NCBI GenBank assembly: GCA_047967505.1
Contig: CM106538.1
Strand: one strand, 5' to 3'
Length of the DNA stretch: 64,000 nt
From: Dipteris shenzhenensis
Lineage: Eukaryota > Polypodiophyta > Polypodiopsida > Gleicheniales
The notes beneath the pieces were generated by a model. That model ran no database searches. It was not told the DNA's origin and worked only from the letters and a program-made list of their open reading frames with translations. This document shows, one piece after another, positions 37,408-49,264 of the stretch. Positions within the stretch are counted from its first letter, which is position 1; each line of letters starts with the position of its first letter. Position numbers and translations under genes: made by a program.

Positions 37408-37415
37408 TATCTGCC

Positions 37416-37666
37416 CTCGAGGGGTTCACCTCCCTAAATTTTAGTGTACCATGTGCATTCAAAAGGAGGGTATTTTAATTCCACTTTTGGGAAATTTTAA
37501 TAGGTTTACAATATTGAGGAGGGAATTTTTAATTCAAATTTAGAAAAAAACCATTCATAAGTAAAGAGGGGTGGATTTATTAGGGACAAAGTTTTAGTCG
37601 AGGGGTTTTTTTAATACCTCTTGGATGCACGTGATACCTAGGATTTCTTAGTGGTGCACCCCCAAG
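37416..37666. mobile_element. MITE copy 2 with 8-bp target duplication (hAT-like)
   Basis: Ends CTCGAGGGGTTCACC and GGTGCACCCCCAAG form imperfect inverted repeats homologous to those of the copy at 28181-28427. They include the sub-terminal CATGTGCATTCAA / TTGGATGCACGTGAT pair. TATCTGCC (37408-37415) and TATCTGCT (37667-37674) flank it, an 8-bp target duplication with one mismatch. It is 251 bp, AT-rich inside and non-coding. Confidence 0.85.
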
Positions 37667-37674
37667 TATCTGCT

Positions 37675-38508
37675 TGTCTTCTAAAGGTTTTGGGCCATAG
37701 GCTATCCCCATGGATTCGTTGGAGTAGACCATGCGACAATGGTCTAAGTCCCATGTCTTGAACCTTGCACCCTTAAGGAGCTACCATGTGGTGGCTTCTC
37801 TCGTGGTTAGCCTTGCTGTTGAATATCCTACATGTCATCATGATTCTCGTGCATTTGCGCCTCTCCACGTGACCTTGCCGTCTGTTCCCATCACACTTCT
37901 TTGTGTCTTGTGGTCCTCCATTCTCTATGCATGTTAGTTGACTAATTGTTGCTGTGATCATTTGCCATGTGTTCACCTCACGGCCCCAATACTACTATCA
38001 TTTTCCATTGTTAGTCTTCGTGGGATGGCTTCATGTCTACTATAAGTCGAGTAGTGGCTACCTACACCAACTGGGCCACCACTAAGCTGTCGTTGATTGA
38101 CCACGTGTCTTCATACAAACCAATCGAGTGCCTCCATGTACCCATCGACCATGTCCACATGCTACCACATGTACTGATCCATGCCAACCAAGCTAGCCTT
38201 GGTTGGTCCAACTACCTTAACTGTTGCTCCTGTCTTTGGTTCCACAAACCAAATGGCCTATTGGGTGCCTAATTGGCCATGACTTTTGAGTAGCCACATG
38301 CCCTTTGGTTAGCTATAAGTCTACACCTAAATTGCAATCCCTTGGTTCGATTCGAGGTCCACTTAGGTGACCTACATGTTCCCTTTTTTATGATTTATTA
38401 CCTCGGGGCACCCTCATCAGTGATGGAGCAATGATGTGTCATGGAAAATTTGGATCCAAGGGGCACACCATGGGCCTAAGATCCCTTGTCAATGGGTTCC
38501 CCCCCTCT
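37675..38508. other. No gene seen
   Basis: Unique-looking sequence with short open frames on both strands (for example 38033-38272 plus). No motif recognised. Confidence 0.4.
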
Positions 38509-38900
38509 ACCATGTTGAGCATGTGCAACATGTTGGCGGGAACAAATACCCTCCTCTGATCACATTCTCTCCCAACCCATCGCCTTCTCTACCTGACCCC
38601 ATTCTCTTGCCACCCCTCTCCTACCCTCCCCCTCCCCCTTCCCCCCCACCATGTTGAGCATGTGCAACATGTTAGAACAAATACCCTCCTCTGATCACAT
38701 TTTCTCCCCACTCGGTCCCCTTCTTTGCCCTCCCCGCTCACCACCCTCGAACAAACAATACCATGTTGAGCATGTGCATCATGTTGGAGGGAACAAATAC
38801 CCTCCTCTGATGACATCCTCTCCCTGCCCCCACCCCTCCAAACAAACAATATTCTCCTCCACCCATCCCCTTCTTTGCTCCCCCCCCTCCCCCCGCTAAC
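38509..38900. repeat. Minisatellite, three imperfect units
   Basis: 'accatgttgagcatgtgc' recurs at 38509, 38648 and 38760, each time followed by 'aacaaataccctcctctgat' and a C/T-rich tail of variable length. The units are 139 and 112 bp apart. Confidence 0.85.
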
Positions 38901-39627
38901 TTGTTGTGCAATTAAGCTAGGGGCTCGCACCCCAGACTCCCATGTCCTACCTATCTCACTGCACCCAAACCACACCATCTACGGTATTTGTAACCTAGCT
39001 AACTCTTGAGCCTATATAAGTATAATTAAATAAGTACATATATGCTTAATTTATTTATATCTTTTTTACTTTTAGAACTAATACTTCTAGTTATCCAAGT
39101 AATGCTTTACAACCTAGTAAAATCGTGTATGGTGAGGAGGAGGAGGGCATGCTATGAGTCAGTGAGAAGTGCTAGCACAATCATGGAGATATATAGCATC
39201 ATGTATGGATGAAGAAAAATAGCACATTTTGAAGATAGATAGATATAATTATGGATAAATATGGTCCCTTCATGATAGTATCATGCATAATGTAATCAAT
39301 GGTATAGGTTGCAACCAAATGATTGGAAATATTTATTGTAGGAAGTCCTCTCTAAGACTATTGGCTTGGATTCTTTGAAATATAATATAGATTACCAAGT
39401 ATCGAGATTAGTGGTGCAACTTGTGTTTTTTAACACCAACAAAGTGTATCTATACACGACCTCTCTAAGAGAGCACTCATTTTTTTGATTGTGTCTTAGG
39501 ATCCAAATAACCCCATCCTAGTAATTCCATATCTTCTTTGAAGAGATTTTTGCTTTGAGAAGAGCTTTAAAAATCCTAAGTAGTAGAGTATTATGATATT
39601 TGGACTTCTCTTTAGTTCAAAAGTGTT
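38901..39627. other. No gene seen
   Basis: AT-rich sequence up to the inner end of the right arm. Nothing is supported here. Confidence 0.4.
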
Positions 39628-40112
39628 GGATAGTGTGTTAATGGCTTCTTGAGAAATGCCTTTGAAGCCTTGTCTGTCCATGGATGATTTCATGCAAATT
39701 CAAGAGCACACCCTTGTGTGTAGAGGTTATTCTCAGCACAACAACCCATTGGCTTGGTGACAAATGTTTGTGAGGCGTTGTATGGCTTCCCTTGGCATTC
39801 AATGATAGGCATAGCCTCTAAGAGTATCATTGGTTGGATGGAAGCTACACTTCAAAGCTTAGACTCACCTCTCCATAAAGCTGTGGCTCGAAGAGGATTT
39901 TTCTGGTATAGCCCGTAGGACTCACGAGTGCGTGAACAGAATTAGAGAGCCAGAAAAACTCCAAGCGAACCCCAATGCACGAGGCTCGCGTGATGTTGCA
40001 TTTGCTACCAGATCAAGCTTGTCTCTGCATGAGATCGACCAACAATACACCCTCTCTCCTTCCAGCAATACACCCTTGCCTTTGGCCTCTCCTTCATCTC
40101 CTTCCCCTCACC

Positions 40113-41192
40113 ATGAAGCACCGACATAGCTCGCTTGCCTCCCCTCCTTGGCTGCACCGCACCACAATCTCATTGTCCCTTCTCTATGCCTTCTTGCTGG
40201 CTTTTATCTTGGGCGGTTTCCTCATGATGTCATGGTCGGAAATGACCTATCTCCGTCCCCTCAAGTCACGGTGGGAAATGCCTGATCTCGGTCTCTTATC
40301 TCGCATCGCCACTGTTGTGGGTGTTCGCAGCTCCGAGGCTTTCAGCAAGCCAGGTACCTCTCCGATGACTTTGGAGGATGCCTACGTCCGGCTCATGGAC
40401 CATGACGACCTTGAGACCATGCCACCACTACAGCGGAGCAAGGATCTCAGAACCCGTTTCTTGCCAAATAATAACTACAGGCGCTTTCCGGCCTTGGAGA
40501 TGGAGAATGTGTGCATGAACTCAACGGGCGGCCTGATACTCGTGAACATACCAGAGAAAGAAGTGCGAGAGAACGTCTCGAGAATTCCGGAGCTCTACGA
40601 CTTGTGGAGTCGTCTGTATGCTAAATGCGGCAATCGATCGGACGAGAGGTGCGCAGGTTTCACTCTGGCGTCGGATGTTGGAGCAGGCGCAAAGTGGGCA
40701 CCCGGAGACACGCTTCATTTCATTCCCTACGTAGGGAACCCGATGCACGAGTTCACGGAAAGGGTGTGGACGCATCTAGCTCGACGGTGGCTGCCAAGGC
40801 TGCAAGATGGCCAAGGCCTGGTTGAGAACCGGCCGATAGAGAGGGTGGTGCTGCATTGGTGGAGGAGGTGGATGAGGGAGGCGAAGAGCCAAAGGAGGAC
40901 AGACATTGCGACTCTACTGTGGCAAGCAAGGTTTCTGGTGGCAGCCATAGCTCCGAAGGCACGACTGCTAGTACTGGATGAGCAGGGAGAGGGTGCAGCA
41001 AACTCGTCGATCGGAGGCAAAAGCTTCCATGTTGAGCAGGGGAGTGTGGTGTGCTTCGAGCGATTGCTGCTACAGACTCACAATAGAGATCGGTTAGACG
41101 AGACGAGGTTGCCTCCAGAGGTGTATTCCCCCGCATTGCAGCACTTCCGGAAGACTGTCTTCTCCTTCTTGGGCCTGCCTGTTGATCCCCAG
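40113..41192 (+). CDS. GT61-family (DUF563) glycosyltransferase, exon 1
   Basis: Codes for residues 1-360 of a 532-aa protein. I chose the ATG at 40113 (ctcaccATGaag) over the in-frame ATG at 39975. It gives a short basic, Ser-rich cytosolic tail (MKHRHSSLASPPWLHR), then a membrane anchor at about residues 17-41 (LLYAFLLAFILGGFLMM), the type II topology of Golgi glycosyltransferases. Then come a stem and the N-terminal part of the catalytic region, with a GKSFHVEQGSVVCFERLLL block typical of GT61 proteins ahead of the catalytic half. The exon ends ...LPVDPQ at a CAG|gtacct donor, phase 0. N-glycosylation-type sites are present. Substrate unknown: GT61 includes xylosyl-, arabinosyl- and EOGT-type GlcNAc transferases. 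Confidence 0.88.
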
Positions 41193-41390
41193 GTACCTCC
41201 GTTGTTTTTTGTTATTACTCTTTATCAATGTATGGGGACACATACTCGCTCAACTTTATTATATTCTTATTTGTTTTGGACCATAGAGGTTAATTAACCT
41301 ATCTTTGTCCATGGATTAATTGATTTATTTGCCTTAATTTATTTATTTTAAACTATGTCTCAAGAAGAGTGCACCTTCTTTCATACTGTA

Positions 41391-41444
41391 GGATTCGAAC
41401 CCACAATGTTGTCTTTCCCACATGTGAGCTATACCAATAAGCTA
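41391..41444 (-). other. tRNA-like block with A and B boxes (possible SINE head)
   Basis: On the minus strand TAGCTTATTGGT (41444-41433) fits the pol III A box and GGTTCGAATCC (41401-41391) fits the B box exactly, 31 bp apart. The sequence around them (41455-41385) has tRNA-like spacing but not a clean cloverleaf. It lies in the ~300-bp segment absent from the left arm. No SINE tail or target duplication was established. Confidence 0.5.
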
Positions 41445-42289
41445 TAGAGTGGAAGCGTATATCTAATGCTAACTAAAATATTATAATTTGATCCTTTCTC
41501 TCTTTCCTTTGCCTGATTGGATGGACCTTGTTCCTTTGAGAGTGGGTGGCTACCCTTCTTCTTTGTCACCAACATCATCATCTTCACTGTCCTTTTCCAA
41601 GACAAGTTGCTTGGCTTTGCTTGTCAAGTTTGTCATCTTTGGTCTAGCCCCAAAAGAGCTCCTTGAACATAATAGCTTAGTATCATTTTGAACTGCACTA
41701 TGACCATCAATGCGCCTCTTGTATAAGGGAGGGTTGATTTTCTATAGAAATCAAAATAGGGAAAGGAGGTTAGAGTCCATCAAAATTTTTTTCACCTTTG
41801 AGATATAAAGAGCATTGAGTTGTTAGCAAAAGATGACCATGGTTGATGCAATCACACACACATACCCTTTCGTTTTTTCCACGATCATATTTGTAAAACC
41901 TTTTGTTACATAATAAATGTCTTCTTCACTATGTCCACAATCTCTTTCCTACCCCCCCCTTACCTTCTTTCCTTACCTTCCTTATGTATAATTGATGACC
42001 CACCCTCCCACTTCTATCTCCTCTCTTTCCCTTCTTTGAGTTTTATATTACCCATGACCCTCCCACTCCTATCTTCCCTTTCACATTACGCATGATTCTC
42101 CCTTCTTTCCCTCCCTTAAGTTGTGCCAATGCCCTCTCCGTGTAATTTCGATACATTTGTCTTAAAAAAGGATTACAGCCCTTTGCATGCAAGCTATCCA
42201 CACATTAAGCCAAACAAGTGCACCTACATCCACATAGACACACACAAATACAAAAAGTGCACATGTGAACAAACACATATAAACATGTT

Positions 42290-42700
42290 CACGTGAGTGT
42301 GCACACAGGTGTGCGCGCATGCACACACACACACATGCATGCGCACACATGTGGCATGTCGACATGCATGCATGCACACACACACATGCGACATGCCGGC
42401 GTGCATGTGCGTGCACACACAAATGCATATAGTATATATTTCCACATTATGTACATGTCCTTGCATGTCTATCATGGGCATGCACATACGCATGCAAGTG
42501 TGTGCGTGCATAGATGCACACACACACATGCTCGTATGCACGTGCACACACACACACACACGAATGCAAGCATGCCCACTTGCACTTGCCTACACTCATG
42601 CACACACATACATGAATGCATGTGCAAGGATATGCACAATGCAAAGACATGTCACACACATGTATATGTATGTGCATGTGTGTGTGTGTGTGTGTGTTGC
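42290..42700. repeat. CA/TG-rich tract, right-arm copy
   Basis: Counterpart of 1748-2385. Short CA runs (42323-42334, 42544-42560) and a TG run (42675-42698) are broken up by ATGCATG sequence. The open frames through it are repeat artefacts. Confidence 0.9.
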
Positions 42701-43450
42701 TGAAAATTTATATCTACATAGAGAAGAGATCAAGGAATTAGAGAAATCTAACCACCAGTTAATACCCGATAGGGGTCATTTGGAAACTACCTGATTGACT
42801 CCTCTCCTGGGAGAGAAGATTCCTACATAAAGTTAAGATTGAGGGTGGTGGGTGAATTCTCCCATAGATGGATGGGAATTACTTACTACTATCAATGGCT
42901 CCGATTCATAGGGGACTATAAATCTATCCGAAGGGGTTGCACTCAATGGTTTAATTAGGTGTATTGTCAATGGCTCTTATTCATAGGGGACTGGAAATCT
43001 ATTCGAAGGGGTTGTGCTCGACCTGTAGGAAAGCAGTGCCTTCACCAACAGCAAGACAATTAGAGAAACCATTGTAGCTACTGAGCATTGAAATGGAAGC
43101 ATCTAATGTTCATACCGTAATATCCACCAGTCCTTTGTGAGCATTCACCCCATAAGAGTCGACTCCATTCCTCTTACCTAGATGCCTGTTTTAAAAGTCT
43201 TGGAATAAGCAGGAGAGGAGCACATGTATTTTCATGGGTCTCGCTTCTTTAATTACGACGTGTGGCTAAGTGATCCCACTTATGTTAACCCTAGCATCCA
43301 GGTAGTTCGGCCAATATTTGGTCGAGCGATACTTAATAGAGATGTAGGTGGGGAGTTCCAGGGAATACAGATAACGCCCCAAGTTTTTCAAATATGGTGG
43401 TCTTTTGGAGTAACTAGTGAGTTACATTTCTATGCACTGCTATAAGTGCC

Positions 43451-43798
43451 TTAATCTTTGCAAGAATGATGTTCTTCATTGGTTGGTTTCAATATCTCAA
43501 GGCTGCTCCAAAATTGGCTTAGAGGTACATCTAGCAAGTGGATCCAATTGAAGGTACCTCCATCATCATTGAGGTATGTGAAAAATAAAGCTACCTCTAT
43601 CAGAGATGAAGAAAGTTTGAAGACTTGATCCCAAGTTACAGGAAGGGGAGAGCAATCATCGTTCAAAACTGAATAGTTTGTTTCTCCCACAACATCTTCA
43701 ATCATGGCATCATCCGATGTTTCAAACATGAAAACAAATATTTGCAAAGCATGTTTTGGTAATGCTTCCCAGGGAAGAGGAATCTCATTGATTCTCAA
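43451..43798 (-). pseudogene. Degenerate unidentified reading frame, right-arm copy
   Basis: Mirror of 635-892 with a longer open run: LPWEALPKHALQIFVFMFET, then VVGETNYSVLNDDCSPLPVT and a LIEVALFFTYLNDDGG segment. There is no ATG with support and no known domain. It lies in the intron of the GT61 gene, on the opposite strand. Confidence 0.3.
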
Positions 43799-44461
43799 TG
43801 CTTTGTACTAATAGACACCCTATTTTGAATCTTATTACTAGAATTCGATTCATGGGCATACTCTTAGTTGTCACCTACTTTCGATGCCAATGAATTAGAT
43901 AGTAACCAGAATGAATCCAAGTTTGCAATCCTAGCATGACATGCATTATTTTAAGATGGATCATGAGTCTTAGGTAATTCACTTCCATTATCAACCAATC
44001 TGGTCCTTTCCATTGCTTTCAAGAAGAAAGGCTCAATGTCTAGGAATCAAATTTGATCCTTTAACTCATTATTTAAAGCCTTGCTCTTCTTATTTTTGGT
44101 TCAAAATCCAGTCTTCATGTAGATGATGAGTTGGAAATGACATATCCAAGTCCTCTAATGAGGTTCCTAATTGGTCTCCAAAGATCGACAAATTGGGTAA
44201 TGAAATGAGAGGCAACCGATGTTTTCCATTAGCCAAATATTTACTAAAAAAGTGATTTGATACTTGCTACTTCAATAAGCTATCACCACTGAATCGACTA
44301 CTATCTATGTATCATAAAGGAGGGTTTGGTTTGTACAGATTGAAACAAGAATGTGGACCATGGCTTGAACATCCATAGCATCGAATCAGTCAACTCTCGA
44401 AGACTGGTATTGAGCAAAATACATTTTTCTTCGAAATCCTTGGTAAAGAGAGGCACTGGAG

Positions 44462-44765
44462 TCTAACAATTTCTAAACAAGAGGGCTCTTTACTACTCAT
44501 TCCACCCAGCCATGATTACTTAGAGCTCCCTTAGTTTTCTTCCTTTATAAAGCGTGTCTCTAGAAATCTCCCCTGAGCCTAGTGCATGATATGTGGACCC
44601 TCTTTTATGCCAAGTGTCCTTTCAAAGGACCTTAATCTTTTGACCCCTCTTGGCATCCTTCTATAATGCTAGGCATTAATCTCGCGTGTCCACCATTGCA
44701 CTGTCAAGCCCTCTGGCTTGCCACTTCACCATATCCACACTCTCGGGATTATGGCTGATGTAACA
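44462..44765 (-). repeat. 3' LTR of the gypsy element
   Basis: 304 bp. Its plus-strand start is TCTAACAATT (TG mutated to TC) and its end GTAACA. It is slightly longer than the other LTR, mostly through a short indel near 44550. Confidence 0.92.
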
Positions 44766-44778
44766 TTCCCTTTCTCTT
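44766..44778 (-). other. Polypurine tract
   Basis: Minus-strand AAGAGAAAGGGAA immediately before the 3' LTR start TGTTAC. It is the plus-strand primer site of the gypsy element. Confidence 0.8.
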
Positions 44779-44899
44779 AAGAATGGTTTACATCCTTGAA
44801 AACAAAATTGGGAAACCTCCTCTAGAGACTGCTTACCCTTTACCATGTTGAACTCTCTTCAGATCTATCTTTCCACTTAACCAGACATTCTTGCCATAT

Positions 44900-45777
44900 G
44901 GTATGTCACATTCTTTTTTCTTGTTTATCTAAAATTCTTTCTGGTTCATGTGGTAAAGATGTAGGTTCAATGAGTTCAACTAGGACTTCATTTCCAATGA
45001 GATTATCATCATCTCCTAATTTTCTTTTTAGCCTACTAACATGAAAAATTGGTTGTACTCTACATCCCTTAGGTAAGGCTAATTTGTAAACAAGTTCTCC
45101 AATCCTCTTAAGTATTGTGAATGGTCCACAATACCTAGGAGATAACTTCGGACATTTACCTGTCTTTAATGATTTTGAAGATTCAAGTACTCTTTCTCAT
45201 TTACTTCAAACTCCAACTTTCTACGGTGGGGGTTTGCATAACTTCGTGCTGTATCTTGAGCTCTTCTTATGTTATCTTTAGCTAACTTAAGCATTTGATT
45301 CATATCCTCAAGAAAGTCTTTGGCCGCTTGAACCTTCTCTTTTTCGAGTCCCACTGTCATTGGGGCTCTTGGTTGAAATCCATACATCATCATGAATGGA
45401 CTGAAACCTGTAGCTGCATGTTTGGCACTATTATATGCAAATTCTAATATGGGCAAATATTGTTCCCATTTAGTTTGCCGTTTACTTACATATGCTCGAA
45501 GCATATCCTCAATGATCTGATTGACCCTTTTAGTTTGACCATCACTTTGTGGATGATCCGCGGTGCTCATATTCAATGAAGTTTCTAACCTCTTGAATAG
45601 AGCCCTCCAAAAATGGCTGTTAAATTTGATATCCCGGTCACTAACAATACTGGCTGGTAACCCATACAGTCTATAAATATGCTCCACAAATAGCCTAGCT
45701 GATTCTGGAGTTTTAACATCTTCACTGACAAGAATAAAATGAACCATCTTGGTTAACCGATCCACAATTACCCACAC
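44900..45777 (-). pseudogene. Gypsy integrase and chromodomain
   Basis: The frame 45777-45166 carries the integrase core: DRLTKMVHFI, a GLPASIVSDRDIKFNSHFW block (catalytic Asp), STADHPQSDGQTKRVN (DHPQ-DGQTE region) and LEFAYNS. Downstream frames to about 44900 give [21 protein letters not shown] and a chromodomain-like [33 protein letters not shown] series broken by stops. The chromodomain would target integration to particular chromatin. Confidence 0.85.
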
Positions 45778-45996
45778 AAAGTTGTGCCCCCTCTATGTCC
45801 TAAGTAGTCCCACAATGAAATCCATGGAGATACTTTCCCATTTGCCAGATGGAATCTCCAATGGGTATAGGAGACCTCCTACCTTAAGGCGTTCATCCTT
45901 ATTGACCTAGCATTTTTGGCACTTCAATACATAATCTTGGATGTCCTTACCTATTCCAGGCCAAAAGAATTGCCTTTTTAGAAGCACATATGTCTT

Positions 45997-46719
45997 CTAA
46001 ATTCCCAAGTGTCCAGCACTCGGACTATCATGACATTCAAAAAGGATTTGGTGCCTAATGTCATTATCCTCCGGGACACATACTCTACCCTTGTAGAATA
46101 GGTAGCCATCTTCAATAGTATATTTTCTCCACTTGAGTCCTTTATCACTAACCTGTGATGTGTCACCATTTCCATGTGACTCCTCAGTGAAAGCCTCTCG
46201 ATTAGTTGGATCCCTATTTTTTATTGCTTTCCATATTTCAGAGAAGTGAGGATCAAACTCACATTTTCCCTTTAAGAACTCTAGGAAATCATTCTGAAAT
46301 GGAATAAAACTCAATTCATTAACAATTGGCATTCGGCTAAGAGAGTCTGCTACCACATTGAACTTCCCATTCCTATATGTCAATTGTATATCAAACTCTT
46401 GCATTAACTCAGCCCATCTGGCTTTTCTACCTTTAAGCTCTAGCTGATTACAAATCCACTTAATGCTCTCCTGATCAAAGATGATCTCAAATTTTGCACC
46501 ATATAAATAGTACCTCCACTTTTTTAAAGCATAGACTATAGCATATAGTTCCTTCTCATATGCTGAGTAATTTTGTTGGGCACGATCTAACATTTTGCTT
46601 TCAAAAGCCATTGGTCGACCTTTTTGTATAAGTACTGCCCCAGCAGCAAAATCACTGGCATCTATCTCAACCATGAATGGTTCATTGGGATCCACTTCTT
46701 TTAAGATAGGAGCTACCAC
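45997..46719 (-). pseudogene. Gypsy RNase H and integrase zinc finger
   Basis: RNase H-like domain: PFMVEIDASDFAAGAVLIQ, QQNYSAYEKELYAIVYALK, and a VVADSLSRM end. It is followed by the start of integrase with the HHCC-type finger (ECHDSPSAGHLGI). It is open over 240 codons. The next part of integrase is in another frame. Confidence 0.88.
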
Positions 46720-46872
46720 TACAGCTACCTTTTATTTTTCAAAACTTCTCTTTTGAGGTTCATCCCATATGAAGGTGCTTCCCTTCCCCTTAAGCTGGTC
46801 CATCATCAGAATAGCAATCTTAGCGTAATCTTGGATGAATTTCCTATAGAATCCTGACAAACCTAAGAATAT

Positions 46873-47418
46873 CTATAATTCTTCTAGATTTGTAAAATGT
46901 GGCCATTCCAATATGGCCCTTACTTTATCAAGGTCCATACGAACCCCTTCTTGGGATATTATATGTCCCAAGTATTTCACTTCTTTTGCAAAGAATTCAC
47001 ATTTGGATTCTTTTGCAAAGAGTGAATTATCTCTAAGTAGTTGGAACACTTCTCGCAAATGTTCCAAATGCTTTTTCTTGGTTTTACTATAAATAAGGAT
47101 ATCGTCTAGAATTACTACAGCAAATTTTCCTAGATATGGCCTTAAGACACTATTCATAAGTGTCACGAAAGTTGCTGGAGCATTTGTTAATCCAAATGGC
47201 ATTACTTTGAATTGATAATGCCCATACCTAGTACGAAATGATGTCTTAGGGACATCCTCTTCCCTAATTCGTACTTGGTGATATCTTGATTTTAAATCAA
47301 TTTTAGTAAAGTATTTTGGCCCTTGCAATTGATCAAAGAGCTCATCAATGCGAGGCATAGGATACTTATTTTTTATGGTGAATTTATTTAGTGCTCGGTA
47401 ATCTATGCATAAATGCAT
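46873..47418 (-). pseudogene. Gypsy reverse transcriptase core
   Basis: 181 open codons: [32 protein letters not shown], a [15 protein letters not shown] block, and [12 protein letters not shown], where the catalytic xxDD is [15 protein letters not shown] closes the palm. Upstream and downstream stops separate it from protease and RNase H. Confidence 0.9.
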
Positions 47419-47508
47419 AGTACCATCCTTTTTCTTTACCAGTAAAACTGGTGCAGGCCAAGGTGAGCTACTTGTTTGGATTTGGCCCTTCCTAAGATAT
47501 TCTGTTAA

Positions 47509-48171
47509 CTATCTCTGGACCTCACGTTCCTCCGTTTGACTAAGCTTATATGGGGGTTTACAAACAGGGGTAGATCCAGGAATTAAATCTATTTTATGAT
47601 CTACTTCTCTCTCAAGAGGTAAACCATCAGGTAAATTAGACAAAAAAACATCTTTAAATTCAAACATTAAATCATTGAAAGAAGATATATAATTTTTAAC
47701 ATTATAAAAAACAACATTACTTCTTTCCAATGCAGAAGACATAAAATCACCAATAAAAGTAAGTTCACAAAGATATACCTCGCATTCTTCTTGGTGTAGT
47801 AGTCGTTCCAATTCCATAGAACAAATAAGAGGAGAGTTAGGCACATCATGTTCTCCTTGAATCTGGAAGACTCTACCCTCTTTTTCAAACATAATGGAGT
47901 TATTAAGATAACTCCTCTGTAAGCTATGCCCAAGACTATACAGCCATTCTCGACCAAGCACTACATCTATTCAGTCGAGATGCATGATTTGGAAATCCAA
48001 GGCATCTTGATAACCTTGAATATCCACTTCTACACCATATATCATGGTGTCCCAAACTTTTTTATCACTGCCCTTTGCCAAAGAGACCACATATTTATGG
48101 GCACTAGGACTCTCAGGCAATTTTAATTTCTTAATTAATGAGTAGTTTAAAAAATTGTGTTGCACTATCAT
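47509..48171 (-). pseudogene. Gypsy protease to RT linker
   Basis: Two frames, 48171-47971 and 47961-47509, separated by a TAG. They carry the end of the aspartic protease (LGREWLYSLG, normally LG.DWL) and the connector to RT (EVDHKIDLIPGSTPVCKPPY). Confidence 0.75.
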
Positions 48172-49264
48172 CGACCATCACTCTTACTCTTTGCCCCTTA
48201 ATTTTTCCATGCATCCTCATTAAATCATGAGGACCAAAGGTGGGTTGCCACATTGCCGATGATAGATAGCACATGTGGGTGCTATCCTCATGATAGACCT
48301 CTACCTCAGTGTACTTTTCAGTACCATTAAGTGGCAACAGTTGCACTGCATGCACTTGTTTTTGTGGAGATCTATTTGGGGCTTTAGGTCCTGCTGGTTT
48401 ATTTTTAGGGCAGTTCCAAGCAGCATGGTCATTGCCCAAACATTTGAAGCAAAGATTTTCTTGCCTGGCCCTTTCATAATCCTCTTTCTTCAAAAGAGGA
48501 TAATTTTGTGTTTGAGGTTTCTTAGGTGGTGCCTGAGGAACCTCCTTCTTAAAGTGCCCCTTCCTTTTCAAATTGGAAAGTTATTGAACTTTGGAACAAA
48601 ACCCGTTTGCTCTGAAGTTTCAACTCTGAATTTCCCTGTCGTATCATCATATATTTGGGCATACTTAATGGCTTCCTTAGGTTTTTGGAGAATTTCTTTT
48701 CACCTCAACTTTATAAGTGTCTTTGAGACCTCTCACGAAACCCCTTATCTTTTGGAATTCATCAATTCCCTTCAACTTAAGGACTGCCTCCCTATAATTT
48801 GCTATGTATTGGACTAGAGTGTTTTTACCTATAGTGCAATTGTCCCAAGCCTCCCACGCTCTTTCTAATTCATTTTCTGGTAAAAACTCTATTAGGAAGG
48901 CTTGTTCAAACTCAGTCCAATATCTAGGAATTTTATCACTCTCCCTGAGGCTCATCCACCATTTATAGGCTTTATTTCCAAGGGAAAGACTTGCTTCCAC
49001 GACTTGATTTTCAGGAGGTGTATTCCTAAGTTAGTGGAAGTCTTGCCACTTTTGCATGAACGTATTAATTGAATCTTTATTATGCTCCTTTTCTTCCCCA
49101 TTGAAAATTGGCGGTTTTAAGTCTTTAAGGATGTTCGAGGTTTCTCTAAGTCGAGAGGTGGACCTCTCAACTTGACTAGGAGGAATCAGTGATTTTTCAG
49201 TAACAGATACCGATTGAGAATCGGCTATCTTAGTTATGTCTTCAACTAGGGTTTTGTATTTCAC
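48131..49264 (-). pseudogene. Gypsy gag with zinc knuckle and protease start
   Basis: Frames 49264-49031 and 49000-48677 carry the retrotransposon gag domain (KAYKWWMSLRE, and FLIEFLPENELERAWEAW). 48571-48131 carries the zinc knuckle CFKCLGNDHAAWNC (CX2CX4HX4C) and the protease active-site region VMVDDSATQFF, in which DSG has become DSA. It is broken by at least two stops or frameshifts. Confidence 0.85.

Noticed and set aside
38509-38900. CRISPR-like array
   Set aside because: Three imperfect units of unequal spacing with C/T-rich tails in a plant nuclear context; a minisatellite.
39975-40112. In-frame upstream ATG giving 46 extra residues on the GT61 protein
   Set aside because: The extension would put a hydrophilic, repeat-like segment ahead of a textbook short-tail type II anchor. 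The ATG at 40113 has a better context and fits the family topology.
40521-41136. Long minus-strand open frames opposite GT61 exon 1 (and plus-strand ones at 6839-7451 opposite the left copy)
   Set aside because: They are antisense shadows of the GC-rich exon: they exist only where the exon is and have no domain of their own.
48275-48817. 180-codon plus-strand frame inside the gypsy element
   Set aside because: Antisense to gag and zinc knuckle coding sequence; no domain of its own.
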